Positions 43,510 to 51,743 of a DNA stretch of 64,000 nucleotides are shown piece by piece. Numbering within the stretch: the first letter of the stretch is position 1; each line of letters starts with the position of its first letter. The position numbers and the translations under genes are program-made. Below the pieces are notes generated by a model. That model was given only the letters and a program-made list of their open reading frames with translations. It ran no database searches and had not been told where the DNA came from. Source of the stretch: Simiduia aestuariiviva (GTDB taxonomy: Bacteria > Pseudomonadota > Gammaproteobacteria > Pseudomonadales > Cellvibrionaceae); contig NZ_JACHXZ010000001.1 in NCBI RefSeq assembly GCF_014192475.1, forward strand, positions 1,164,110 to 1,228,109. The letters run 5' to 3'.

Positions 43510-44649
43510 TCACTCGGGCGCCATCAGGCGGTCCATGCGCAAGCCCACCGAAATAACACCCAACGCGGTGGTATTGTCGAGCACCGGCCAAGCCACGTGA
43601 GCAATGAATTGCCGGGTGGATTGGTCGTAGTGAATCGGCGCTATCCAATATGCATCTGCGTCAAGATCGATACTCTTTAAATACTTTGCCTCATCACCTT
43701 GCCAGTAGTCGGTGGTTTTTTCTGCTGACGCGATGACTTCACCCCGCTTGCCCATGACGATAATTTCCGCGATGTTGGGGTTATCTTTATGCAGTACTTT
43801 TAATTTTTGCACGAGTGATTGCACGATGAAACCTGCCGCTTCGAGGCGCGTGCTGGGCCAGTGCGATTCGCGCAGGATTATGTCGTTGTCGCTGACGGGT
43901 GTGTGCTCGTGCAGGCTTTGTTTAACCATATCTGTCAATGTCTTGCGCAGGCTTGCAATGTACTGGGTTGCAGTGCGTTGTTCGTCATCCGTGAGCTGCA
44001 TGTTGTTGCGACCGCACTGGTCGGTCAGTTGGTTGATGTGGCTGTGGCCAGCGGCGTAGGATTTGTGCAGCGCGATATAGAGCGGAACAAACCGCAAAAA
44101 AGTGCGCTGCCAATGTTGCGTGTCAATTTTATCTCGCTGACTCAAGTAATCGACGGTCTTTTGATCCGCGATAAATCGGTCGATGCGCCCCTGTTGCATC
44201 AATTTAATCAATTGACTTTCATCGGTTACCAGCAGCGTGGGCTCCATTGCGTTGTCCAGCAGCCAGCGGTGCTCATTGCTGCCGCGCACTACGCCAATGC
44301 GCGAGCCTTGAGCGGCGCGGTTGCTGATCCACTGCCAGCGCTCAATGACTATGGGGGTGGTGAGCAGGCCATCGGCGGGCGCGGCCATCACCGGAAACAG
44401 CACCTGTGCGCGGCCGGTGTTGAAATTATTGATTGCGCGCGCCCGGGGCACGGCGCGGATTTGCCAGCGTGCGTTGAGCGCGAGCTTAATGCACTTGACG
44501 GTGTCCGTGGTGCTGCCGTGCAGTTCACCATCGATGAGCATTTGGTAGGGAGGGTGGATACTGGTGTTGGCAACCAATTCCTTGGCAGTCGCACCGATTG
44601 ACAGCGACAACGTAGGCAGCGCGAGGAGCAATCCAATCACTGACTTCAT
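43510..44649 (-). CDS. Periplasmic binding-like sensor protein with C-terminal Cache-like domain
   Basis: 379 aa, start at ATG 44649 with a signal peptide (about 1-23, ATA). The first half is a family 3 extracellular solute-binding fold (VANTSIHPPYQM, WISNRAAQGSRIGVVRGSN). The C-terminal part (about 250-379) has a helical linker and a single Cache/PDC-like domain (VMGKRGEVIASAEKTTDYWQGDE, GVISVGLRMDRLM). There is no membrane anchor or kinase or cyclase output domain. The combination of two sensory folds in one soluble periplasmic protein is unusual. It converges with the FMN/PepSY operon at only 7 bp. Confidence 0.68.
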   Translation of the reverse strand: MKSVIGLLLALPTLSLSIGATAKELVANTSIHPPYQMLIDGELHGSTTDTVKCIKLALNARWQIRAVPRARAINNFNTGRAQVLFPVMAAPADGLLTTPIVIERWQWISNRAAQGSRIGVVRGSNEHRWLLDNAMEPTLLVTDESQLIKLMQQGRIDRFIADQKTVDYLSQRDKIDTQHWQRTFLRFVPLYIALHKSYAAGHSHINQLTDQCGRNNMQLTDDEQRTATQYIASLRKTLTDMVKQSLHEHTPVSDNDIILRESHWPSTRLEAAGFIVQSLVQKLKVLHKDNPNIAEIIVMGKRGEVIASAEKTTDYWQGDEAKYLKSIDLDADAYWIAPIHYDQSTRQFIAHVAWPVLDNTTALGVISVGLRMDRLMAPE

Positions 44650-44725
44650 GGGTGATTTCCTGGTGTGCGTTGTTAAAGACCCAACGCACACCAGCAGTAG
44701 TCAGATATTAGGCGCCGTGGGGTTA

Positions 44726-45850
44726 TTACCGCTTGCGTAGAAAGCCTAGCATGACGTCTAGATTTGATGCACCTAAATGTTTGCTGCGTGCCGGCGACCA
44801 ACCCGTGGCGGGTTCGGGGGACTCCACGGTGTCTTTAAAGGGCATTTCCAGAGTCATCGCCAGGCAGTCAAAGGTGTGGGCAATGTAGTTGGTGCAAATG
44901 GTGAGGTTTGCCGTGCCGGGCTTATCCACTTCGTAACCCTTGGCGGTTTGGAAGTCGGGGTTGGTGTTCATGAGCGTGCGCTTGTAAAAGTCGAGCTCGG
45001 CCTGCTTGGCGTCGCTCCAGCTCTTGATGCCCTCTGCGCCGGCGATAAAGTTGTAGGGCAGGGCTTCGTCCCCGTGCACGTCGAGGCAAAAATCCACGCC
45101 CACGGCTTTCATTTTGTTGAGTACACACAATACCTCAGGGCTGGCTTCGGCCGTGGGGTTGAGCCACTCGCGGTTTAAATTGCTGCCCACGGCGTTGGTG
45201 CGCAGATGGCCGCGCCGGCTGCCATCGGGGTTCATGTTGGGTACCACGTAAAAGGTGGCGTTTGCCAAGGCTTCGCGGGCCACCGGGTCGTCTGAGTCGA
45301 GCAGCCGTTCCAGGAAACCTTCAATGCACCACTCGGCCATGGTCTCGCCTGGGTGTTGGCGGCCGATAACCCAATAGCGCTTTTTGCTGGGTGCTTCGTC
45401 GCCAATGATCAGCAGGTCCATGTCTTGGCCGTCGAGGGTGTAGCCCAAATGCTCGTAGGTGACGCGGCTGTCGGTGCTGGCCCAGCTGATCAGGTCTGCA
45501 TGGCGCTCCATGGAGTAGGGCGCAAAATAGGCGAAGTAGATGTTGTTGCTGGCCGGCGTGTGGTTAATGGTCAAGGATTTGCCGTCGAACTGGGTGTCAA
45601 CGCGAAACCAGTTTTCACGGTCGTAGGACGCCACCGCTTGATAGTCTTTAAAACCATCAACATAGGCGGCTTGGCCCGCGTTGGTGATGTTCAATTTGCA
45701 GGCTTGGCCCTCGGCACCGGTAAGGCGAAAGTAAAACCACTGATAAAAATCAGATTGGTTGTCTTTGCGAATGGCGAGCTGGATATCGGAAGCCGATGTG
45801 CATGAAATGACTTCGATATTGCCGGCGTCAAACTGGCTGCTGATCTGCAT
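44726..45850 (-). CDS. M14-family zinc carboxypeptidase, cytosolic carboxypeptidase type
   Basis: 374 aa, no signal peptide. An N-terminal beta-sandwich domain (about 1-125, DFYQWFYFRLTG, AYVDGFKDYQ) precedes the M14 catalytic domain. Zinc ligands are in RQHPGETMAEW (HxxE) and LDVHGDE; the substrate-binding Arg/Asn region is NMNPDGSRRGHLRTNAVGSNLNREW. This is the architecture of eukaryotic cytosolic carboxypeptidases (CCP/AGTPBP1 family), which remove C-terminal or side-chain glutamates. The bacterial substrate is unknown; peptide processing is likely. Confidence 0.9.
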   Translation of the reverse strand: MQISSQFDAGNIEVISCTSASDIQLAIRKDNQSDFYQWFYFRLTGAEGQACKLNITNAGQAAYVDGFKDYQAVASYDRENWFRVDTQFDGKSLTINHTPASNNIYFAYFAPYSMERHADLISWASTDSRVTYEHLGYTLDGQDMDLLIIGDEAPSKKRYWVIGRQHPGETMAEWCIEGFLERLLDSDDPVAREALANATFYVVPNMNPDGSRRGHLRTNAVGSNLNREWLNPTAEASPEVLCVLNKMKAVGVDFCLDVHGDEALPYNFIAGAEGIKSWSDAKQAELDFYKRTLMNTNPDFQTAKGYEVDKPGTANLTICTNYIAHTFDCLAMTLEMPFKDTVESPEPATGWSPARSKHLGASNLDVMLGFLRKR

Positions 45851-45891
45851 AACAAAAAGGTCCTGTTAACTGAGTATTGAGCGCCTGAGCG

Positions 45892-46257
45892 CTAATTTAG
45901 AACGCGATAGCCGCGCCCACGCAGGCAGTTTTTCACCACCTGTTGTTTTTCTTGGCGACCACTCGCCGCGCCTCTGGCCGCGCCGGTGACGGCGCCTGCA
46001 CCGGCCCCGCGTTGGGCGCCTTTAGTGCCGTTTAATACCGCGCCTATTGCACCGCCGACAACGGCACCGGCGGCAGCGCCACCGGCTACTTTACCACCGG
46101 TGTTTACCTCTTGTGCGTAAGCGCGACACTCGCCCAAGTCTTGTCGATATTGGACCATGTCGATGCCTTGGGTATCCACAATGGGTTTATTGCGGGCGCA
46201 GCCCGACAGCGCCAATAGGGATAGTCCAACTGCCAATAATTTCAAGCGTGTGTTCAT
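45892..46257 (-). CDS. Glycine-zipper lipoprotein
   Basis: 121 aa from ATG 46257 (MNTRLKLLAV). The signal peptide ends in LSGC. The mature part contains a glycine-zipper segment (GGAAAGAVVGGAIGAVLNG, then GAGAGAVTGAARGAASG), typical of outer-membrane-associated lipoproteins such as the SlyB/17-kDa type, and ends with two cysteine-containing strands (NCLRGRGYRVLN). Its location between M14 and pepD genes gives no functional clue. Confidence 0.85.
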   Translation of the reverse strand: MNTRLKLLAVGLSLLALSGCARNKPIVDTQGIDMVQYRQDLGECRAYAQEVNTGGKVAGGAAAGAVVGGAIGAVLNGTKGAQRGAGAGAVTGAARGAASGRQEKQQVVKNCLRGRGYRVLN

Positions 46258-46331
46258 TTTGGGTTCCAATGTCTAGTGGGTAACCCTAATACAACGTTGG
46301 CGCCGGCAGGAGGTTGACCTGACGGTGCAGT

Positions 46332-47801
46332 TTATCCTCGCTCTGGCACCGCGGCCAGACCCGCCACCAGACAGTCCCAAAAGGCCGCTACCGAGGGAAT
46401 GTGCACGCGCTCGTCGGGTGAGTGGGCGCCGCGAATGGTGGGGCCAAAGGAGATCATGTCCCAGTGGGGGTAGATCGCACCCAGTAGACCACACTCCAGC
46501 CCCGCGTGAATGACCTTCACCGCCGGTTCGACGCCGTACTTTTCGGCATAGACCGCGCGCATTTGCGCCAACAGGGTCGAGTCCATGTTGGGCGCCCAGC
46601 CCGGATAGGCGCCATCTAACTCGATATCCGCGTCGATGAGCTGGAAGTGGCGCGCAATATTGGCGGCGAGGTCATCGCGCGCCTGATCCATGAGGCTGCG
46701 CACCAAACACTGCACCGTTAGGCCACCGTTTTCCATGCTCACTGACGCCAAATTGTTGGAGGTTTCCACCACGCCGGGCAGGTGCTGGCTCATGCGCAGG
46801 GCGCCGTGGGGACAGGTGAGCAAGGCGCTGACAAACTGGCGCGTGTGACTGGCCGAGAGGGCTTGTGGCACGTCGTCGGCGCTCTCTAAGCTGAGCAGCA
46901 TGTGGGTTTCAAGGTCACCATACTGAGCGATGAGATCGGCTTTAAATTTGCCAAAGGCGGCCTGCACTGCATCGGCTAAGCTCGCGGGCACGGCAAAGGT
47001 GGCCGAGGCGTCGCGGGCGATGGCGTTGCGCAGGGTGCCGCCCTGAAAGCTCACCAATTGCACGGGCAGCGCATCGGATAACCGGGCGATAAACAGCGCG
47101 ACACATTGATTGGCGTTGGCGCGGCCGAGATTGATGTCCAGACCTGAGTGACCGCCCAGCAGACCGCTGACGCTGAGGCTGAGGCCGCAGTAATGATCTG
47201 CGACCGGCTGCCACTCGCAGGCGACGTGGGCACTGACATCGATGCCGCCGGCGCAGCCCACGTAGAGTTCGCCTTCGTCTTCCGTGTCGAGGTTAAACAG
47301 CAGCTCGCCTTCGAGCAGGTCGGGGCTGAGACCCTTGGCACCGGTCATGCCGGCTTCCTCGTCGATGGTAAACAACGCTTCGAGCGGACCGTGCGCCACC
47401 GTGTCACTTTCCATGATGGCCAGTATGGCGGCGACGCCAATGCCGTTATCGGCGCCCAAGGTGGTGTCTACTGCGGTGACCCAGTCACCGTCGATGACCG
47501 TTTGAATGGGGTCGCGGGTAAAATCGTGGTTCGAGCCCTGACTTTTTTGCGGCACCATATCCAAATGGCTTTGCAAGATCGCGCCCCGCCGATTTTCCAT
47601 GCCCGCGGTGGCGGGTTTACGCACAATGACGTTGCCCACTGAATCGCGCAATAACGTCAGGCTGTGGCGCTTGGCAAAGGCCTCAATGGTGTCGATAACG
47701 GCCGCTTCGTGTCCCGAGGGGCGGGGCGTATCGCACAGCATTTGGAAGTGGCGCCACAGGGCTTGAGGTAGCAATTCGGAGAGGTTTGCACGTTGAGTCA
47801 T
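46332..47801 (-). CDS. pepD: Aminoacyl-histidine dipeptidase / cytosol non-specific dipeptidase
   Basis: 489 aa (start ATG 47801, MTQRANLSELL), M20 family zinc dipeptidase. It hydrolyses dipeptides with broad specificity. The zinc and catalytic motifs are SHLDMVPQKS, LGADNGIGVAA, TIDEEAGMTGAKGL and GGHSGLDINLGRANA (dimerisation/lid). C-terminal HAGLECGLLG and GPTIRGAHSPDERVHIPS complete the family set. The length matches E. coli PepD (485). It is divergent from the Ser/Thr kinase gene. Confidence 0.95.
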   Translation of the reverse strand: MTQRANLSELLPQALWRHFQMLCDTPRPSGHEAAVIDTIEAFAKRHSLTLLRDSVGNVIVRKPATAGMENRRGAILQSHLDMVPQKSQGSNHDFTRDPIQTVIDGDWVTAVDTTLGADNGIGVAAILAIMESDTVAHGPLEALFTIDEEAGMTGAKGLSPDLLEGELLFNLDTEDEGELYVGCAGGIDVSAHVACEWQPVADHYCGLSLSVSGLLGGHSGLDINLGRANANQCVALFIARLSDALPVQLVSFQGGTLRNAIARDASATFAVPASLADAVQAAFGKFKADLIAQYGDLETHMLLSLESADDVPQALSASHTRQFVSALLTCPHGALRMSQHLPGVVETSNNLASVSMENGGLTVQCLVRSLMDQARDDLAANIARHFQLIDADIELDGAYPGWAPNMDSTLLAQMRAVYAEKYGVEPAVKVIHAGLECGLLGAIYPHWDMISFGPTIRGAHSPDERVHIPSVAAFWDCLVAGLAAVPERG

Positions 47802-48063
47802 GGGCTTCCTGTAATAGTGTCGCAGCAAAAATAGCGGGCATTGTGCTGATTGAGGGGACGAATAAATAGCCTTGAGCCCCAATGCGCCACGAATCTGATC
47901 GTTTATTGTGCAGGCCTGCTGAAATCCTGAGCAGCATTAATTCGCGGGCCCACCCGGTATTTGACTAAACTGATGCAACACGGCATAAAGACCCACGGCG
48001 GCGCGCAACTGACTGAGCCTCCACATGCCAAGCCGACAGGCACAAGTAGAACTATAAGGCCTC

Positions 48064-50841
48064 ATGGACATACCGGGTTATAAAATCATCGATCGGCTGG
48101 GGCAGGGCGGCATGGCGACTGTCTACCTCGCCATTCAAGAGAGCTTCGAGCGCGAGGTGGCACTGAAAGTGTTGCTGCCGGAGTTGCTGCGAGACCCCGC
48201 TTTTGGCGAGCGTTTTTTACGCGAGGCGAAAATCGTTTCGCGCTTGGTGCACCCCAACATTGTGACCGTGTATGACGTGGGCGTGCAGGGCGACCACCAC
48301 TACTTGTCCATGGAGTATGTGCCGGGCCAAGACCTCAAGCAGCTGCGCACAAAACTGACCCGAGCCGAGGGGCTGCAAGTGGTCAAGGATATCGCCCGCG
48401 CCCTCGACTACGCCGCCCGCAAAGGTTATGTGCACCGCGATGTAAAACCCGAAAACATCATGCTGCATGAAGAAGATGGGCGCGCCGTGCTCATGGATTT
48501 TGGCATTGCGCGCCCCACCGATGTGGCCAGCGGCATGACCCAGACGGGCACGGCCATCGGCACGCCGCACTACATGAGCCCCGAGCAGGCAAAGGGCAAG
48601 CCGGTTGATGCGCGCTCTGATATCTACAGCTTAGGCGTGGTGCTATTTCAATTAATTACCGGGCGCGTGCCCTACGACGCCGACTCCGCCGTGGCGGTGG
48701 GCATCAAGCACGTGGCCGAGCCCATCCCCCGTTTACAGGCACCCTTTGCGGTGTTCCAGCCCATCGTCAATCGCGTGCTGGCCAAAAATCCAGACAACCG
48801 CTACCAAACGGGCGCTGAGTTGGTGGAGGATTTGAATCAAATCGATGCGGATGATTTGCGGCGCGTCGATGAGCTAATCGATTTGGCGGCGCAGCGCTTG
48901 GAACACGCCGACCTGGACGCGCCGACGGTGGTGAGTCAGGTGGGCGATACGCTCGCCACCTCGGCGGCACAGGCAGCGGCCGACGCAGATGATTATGACG
49001 CGGTGGAGTCCGACGCCGTGGCGCAGCACTGGCCGCAGTCGGGGCAGGGCACGCCGGTGCAGTCTATTGGTGTGAATCGATCGCAAAACCCCTTTGGCGC
49101 CAGCCACTGGCTGCGCAATACGATCTTGTTAGCGGTTATTGTGTCGGTGTTGCTGTTCAGCTTTCGACAATCTCTGCCCGCGCCTTGGCCGGCCACAATA
49201 ACCCAGTGGCACCACAGCGCCCTCGATTGGGCCAAGGCTCAGTCGCTGCCCTTGTCTGAACCACAGTGGCGCTGGCTCTATCAGTTGGGTGGCGCCGAAT
49301 GGCCACAGGTGGAACAGGCCGTAGTTCACGGTGACATCGCGGATAAAACACCGCCTCAGTCAAGCGACGATGCCGCTGGGCAAACACCCGTTGCTGCCAA
49401 GCCGGCAACGCCGCAGCCAACGTCCGCACAAAGTGCGCGCACGCAAGGCCTCGATGCGGTGTTGGCCGATACCCGCCCCGTGTTATCGGAACAGGGGTTG
49501 CGCGCGCGCGCGACCATGACGCCCGAACCGCAGCCTACACCGCTAGCTAAAACTGAGACGGCGGCCTCGGCTATCGATGCGCCTGCAGCCAGTGCTGAAA
49601 CTGCGCCGGCGCGCGCGGCGGCTTTGCAGGCTGCAATGGCCGATGACCTCACGCAGGCAGCGCCATTGTCCGCGTTTTACCGCGACCTGGCCGACCAGCC
49701 TGATCAGCAGGCGCTGCTGGCGGCGGGGCAGGATTGGGTGGTGGATTTTTACCAGCGGGCCATTGCCACCGCAGAGTCGGCGCAAAACCCTGAGCTGGTG
49801 CAAACACTGCTGGATTCATGGCAGACGCATTTTGGCGCTTGGGTGGATGCTGATACGGTGCAGGCCGTGCAAGCGCGGGTGGCTCAACGGGCGCGCCGCG
49901 AAGCCTTGCTGAATCAGGCGCAGTCCTACCTTGCCGCCAATGCGCTCTCGTCGCCAGCGTCCGGCAACGCGGTGGATACCTACCGCACCTTGCTGGAGGA
50001 ATTTCCCGATTCAGCGGAGGCGCAGGCCGGATTGCGCGCAGTGGCCGAGCGATACGCACAGCTGGCTCAAGCAAAGTTAACCAACGCCGATTGGCGCAAT
50101 GCCAAGGCATTGGCCACCCGTGGCTTGACCGTGCAAAAGGATCATCAAGGGTTGCGCGCGATTATTGGTCAAGCCAATGCAATGCAGGCGGCAGATCGGG
50201 CGAAGGCAGAGCGCATAGCGGAATTAAACCGCTTGGCGACGGCGGCGGAGCAGGCGGGCAATCGCTATGGTGCCGAGGGGGCCTTGGCACACTATCAAGC
50301 GATTTTGGCACTCGATTCGAGCCATGAATCGGCGCTGGCCGCGGTGGACAATGCCATTGCCAATACGCGCACACAGGTCAATGAATTCATTGCGCAGCGG
50401 CGTTTCGATCAGGCGCAGCAAACTTTTGACATGGCCCGCCAGCGACTGCCCGATCACCCACAGATTCAAGCCTTGGGCCGCACCCTGTCTGCGGCCATTG
50501 AGGCGGCCATGCCGCGCATAGATCTAGTGCGCATTGGCGCCCAAGCGACGGTGGCGTTTAGCGATCGACAGCCGGTGGTGCAGGGGGTCGAACGCACCTT
50601 GTATATCGGCATGAAATTTCATAATTTTGATGAAACTGCAGTGGTCCAAGCGATTTTGATGGACGGTGCGCGGGCCATACAGATTGCGCAAGTGCCCGTG
50701 GTCGTCAGTGGCGCCCAAGGGGAGAAAATTTTCCGTATCGACCGCCCGGTGGAGGGATTCGCCAAGGGCGGCTATAACTTGGACTTGATGCTGGACAATC
50801 AATTGTTGCTCAGCCAGCATTTTCAAATCGATAACCCCTAA
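48064..50841 (+). CDS. Transmembrane Ser/Thr protein kinase with large C-terminal periplasmic domain
   Basis: 925 aa. The N-terminal Hanks-type kinase domain (about 6-265) is complete: glycine loop GQGGMATVY (13-21), Lys35, HRDVKPEN with Asp126, DFG with Asp145 and the TPHYMSPEQAKG activation/APE region. A single transmembrane helix follows (about 350-370, TILLAVIVSVLLF). The rest is an Ala/Gln-rich periplasmic portion with a low-complexity linker, helical repeats (about 540-830, TPR-like) and a terminal beta domain. It is co-oriented with a coiled-coil lipoprotein 24 bp downstream. A role in envelope sensing is likely; the target is unknown. Confidence 0.92.
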   Translation: MDIPGYKIIDRLGQGGMATVYLAIQESFEREVALKVLLPELLRDPAFGERFLREAKIVSRLVHPNIVTVYDVGVQGDHHYLSMEYVPGQDLKQLRTKLTRAEGLQVVKDIARALDYAARKGYVHRDVKPENIMLHEEDGRAVLMDFGIARPTDVASGMTQTGTAIGTPHYMSPEQAKGKPVDARSDIYSLGVVLFQLITGRVPYDADSAVAVGIKHVAEPIPRLQAPFAVFQPIVNRVLAKNPDNRYQTGAELVEDLNQIDADDLRRVDELIDLAAQRLEHADLDAPTVVSQVGDTLATSAAQAAADADDYDAVESDAVAQHWPQSGQGTPVQSIGVNRSQNPFGASHWLRNTILLAVIVSVLLFSFRQSLPAPWPATITQWHHSALDWAKAQSLPLSEPQWRWLYQLGGAEWPQVEQAVVHGDIADKTPPQSSDDAAGQTPVAAKPATPQPTSAQSARTQGLDAVLADTRPVLSEQGLRARATMTPEPQPTPLAKTETAASAIDAPAASAETAPARAAALQAAMADDLTQAAPLSAFYRDLADQPDQQALLAAGQDWVVDFYQRAIATAESAQNPELVQTLLDSWQTHFGAWVDADTVQAVQARVAQRARREALLNQAQSYLAANALSSPASGNAVDTYRTLLEEFPDSAEAQAGLRAVAERYAQLAQAKLTNADWRNAKALATRGLTVQKDHQGLRAIIGQANAMQAADRAKAERIAELNRLATAAEQAGNRYGAEGALAHYQAILALDSSHESALAAVDNAIANTRTQVNEFIAQRRFDQAQQTFDMARQRLPDHPQIQALGRTLSAAIEAAMPRIDLVRIGAQATVAFSDRQPVVQGVERTLYIGMKFHNFDETAVVQAILMDGARAIQIAQVPVVVSGAQGEKIFRIDRPVEGFAKGGYNLDLMLDNQLLLSQHFQIDNP

Positions 50842-50865
50842 CGTTGTTTTCAACAGGAGACTGAT

Positions 50866-51651
50866 ATGCGACTCATGCTCCGAGTCTGCGCCATCACCGC
50901 GTTGTGCGTGTTAACTGCCGCCTGCCAAGCGCCAAAAAATATTCAGCAATTGCAGCAGCAAAACCAAAATTTGGCTGCGGAATTGGCGACAGCACGCGCC
51001 AATATTGCGCAATTACAGCAGCGCGAACAGGCCTTAGAGGCAGATGTGGCCGAATTAAATCGGGTCATGAATGTGCTGGGTACGGAAAAGTCGTCGCGCG
51101 TGCAGGAGTCGTCACAACTGCGGGGCTTGATGCGCAGTTTTGTGCAGGATCAAATTGATTTGTTGAAAGATTTTTTAGTTAAAGGGGATCTGCTCGATTA
51201 CGTGGGCGGCGAGTTGGTGACGCGCAATGGCATCGCAGATAAACCCGATCAACAGTTGCTGCTGGTCGATTTGCAAAACCCATTGCCCAGCGAAGGTGTG
51301 CTCACTGGCGTGGGCGCCTACTTTACGATGCCAGGCAGTTTTCGGGTAAAAGTGTTGCGGCGCGTGGACGCGAATTTAGTGGTGGTGTGGGAGAGCAAAT
51401 TGCTACCCGTGGCGCAAGCGGGTAAGCAGCGCATTAACTTCCCGGTGAGTGTGGGCGTCGAGCGGGGCGATCTGCTGGCGTATTATTTTCCCAATCAGGT
51501 CAATGCAGCAGTGGATGCGGGCACGGGTGACACGCGCACCTATGACGGCGATCTTGCCTTGGGTAAAACCTTGGCGGTGCGCTCGTTGGATAACGCCAAG
51601 CAAAAGCGCGCCTACTCCTTGGGCGTGTACGGCTTGTTAAAAACGCCTTAA
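50866..51651 (+). CDS. Coiled-coil lipoprotein, partner of the Ser/Thr kinase
   Basis: 261 aa. The signal peptide ends in LTAAC (lipobox). The mature protein starts with a long coiled coil (about 22-90, Gln/Leu-rich, NIQQLQQQNQNLAAELATARA split), then a beta-rich domain of about 150 residues with no recognised family. The gene follows the kinase by 24 bp with a good Shine-Dalgarno (CAGGAG) and ends in a terminator, so the two form an operon. It may be an outer membrane partner that touches the kinase periplasmic domain (inference). Confidence 0.78.
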   Translation: MRLMLRVCAITALCVLTAACQAPKNIQQLQQQNQNLAAELATARANIAQLQQREQALEADVAELNRVMNVLGTEKSSRVQESSQLRGLMRSFVQDQIDLLKDFLVKGDLLDYVGGELVTRNGIADKPDQQLLLVDLQNPLPSEGVLTGVGAYFTMPGSFRVKVLRRVDANLVVVWESKLLPVAQAGKQRINFPVSVGVERGDLLAYYFPNQVNAAVDAGTGDTRTYDGDLALGKTLAVRSLDNAKQKRAYSLGVYGLLKTP

Positions 51652-51671
51652 CACAAACTCTCGGTTTTTTT

Positions 51672-51701
51672 ACAGGCGCCCATTGAGGCGCCTGTTTTGT
51701 T
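51672..51701 (+). terminator. Terminator of the kinase-lipoprotein operon
   Basis: ACAGGCGCC (51672-51680), loop CATTGA, GGCGCCTGT (51687-51695), then TTTTG. Located 20 bp after the stop. Confidence 0.88.
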
Positions 51702-51743
51702 TGGGCTGTAACTGTTTGCCGCGCGAGCAGTGTCGCAGTGCAA

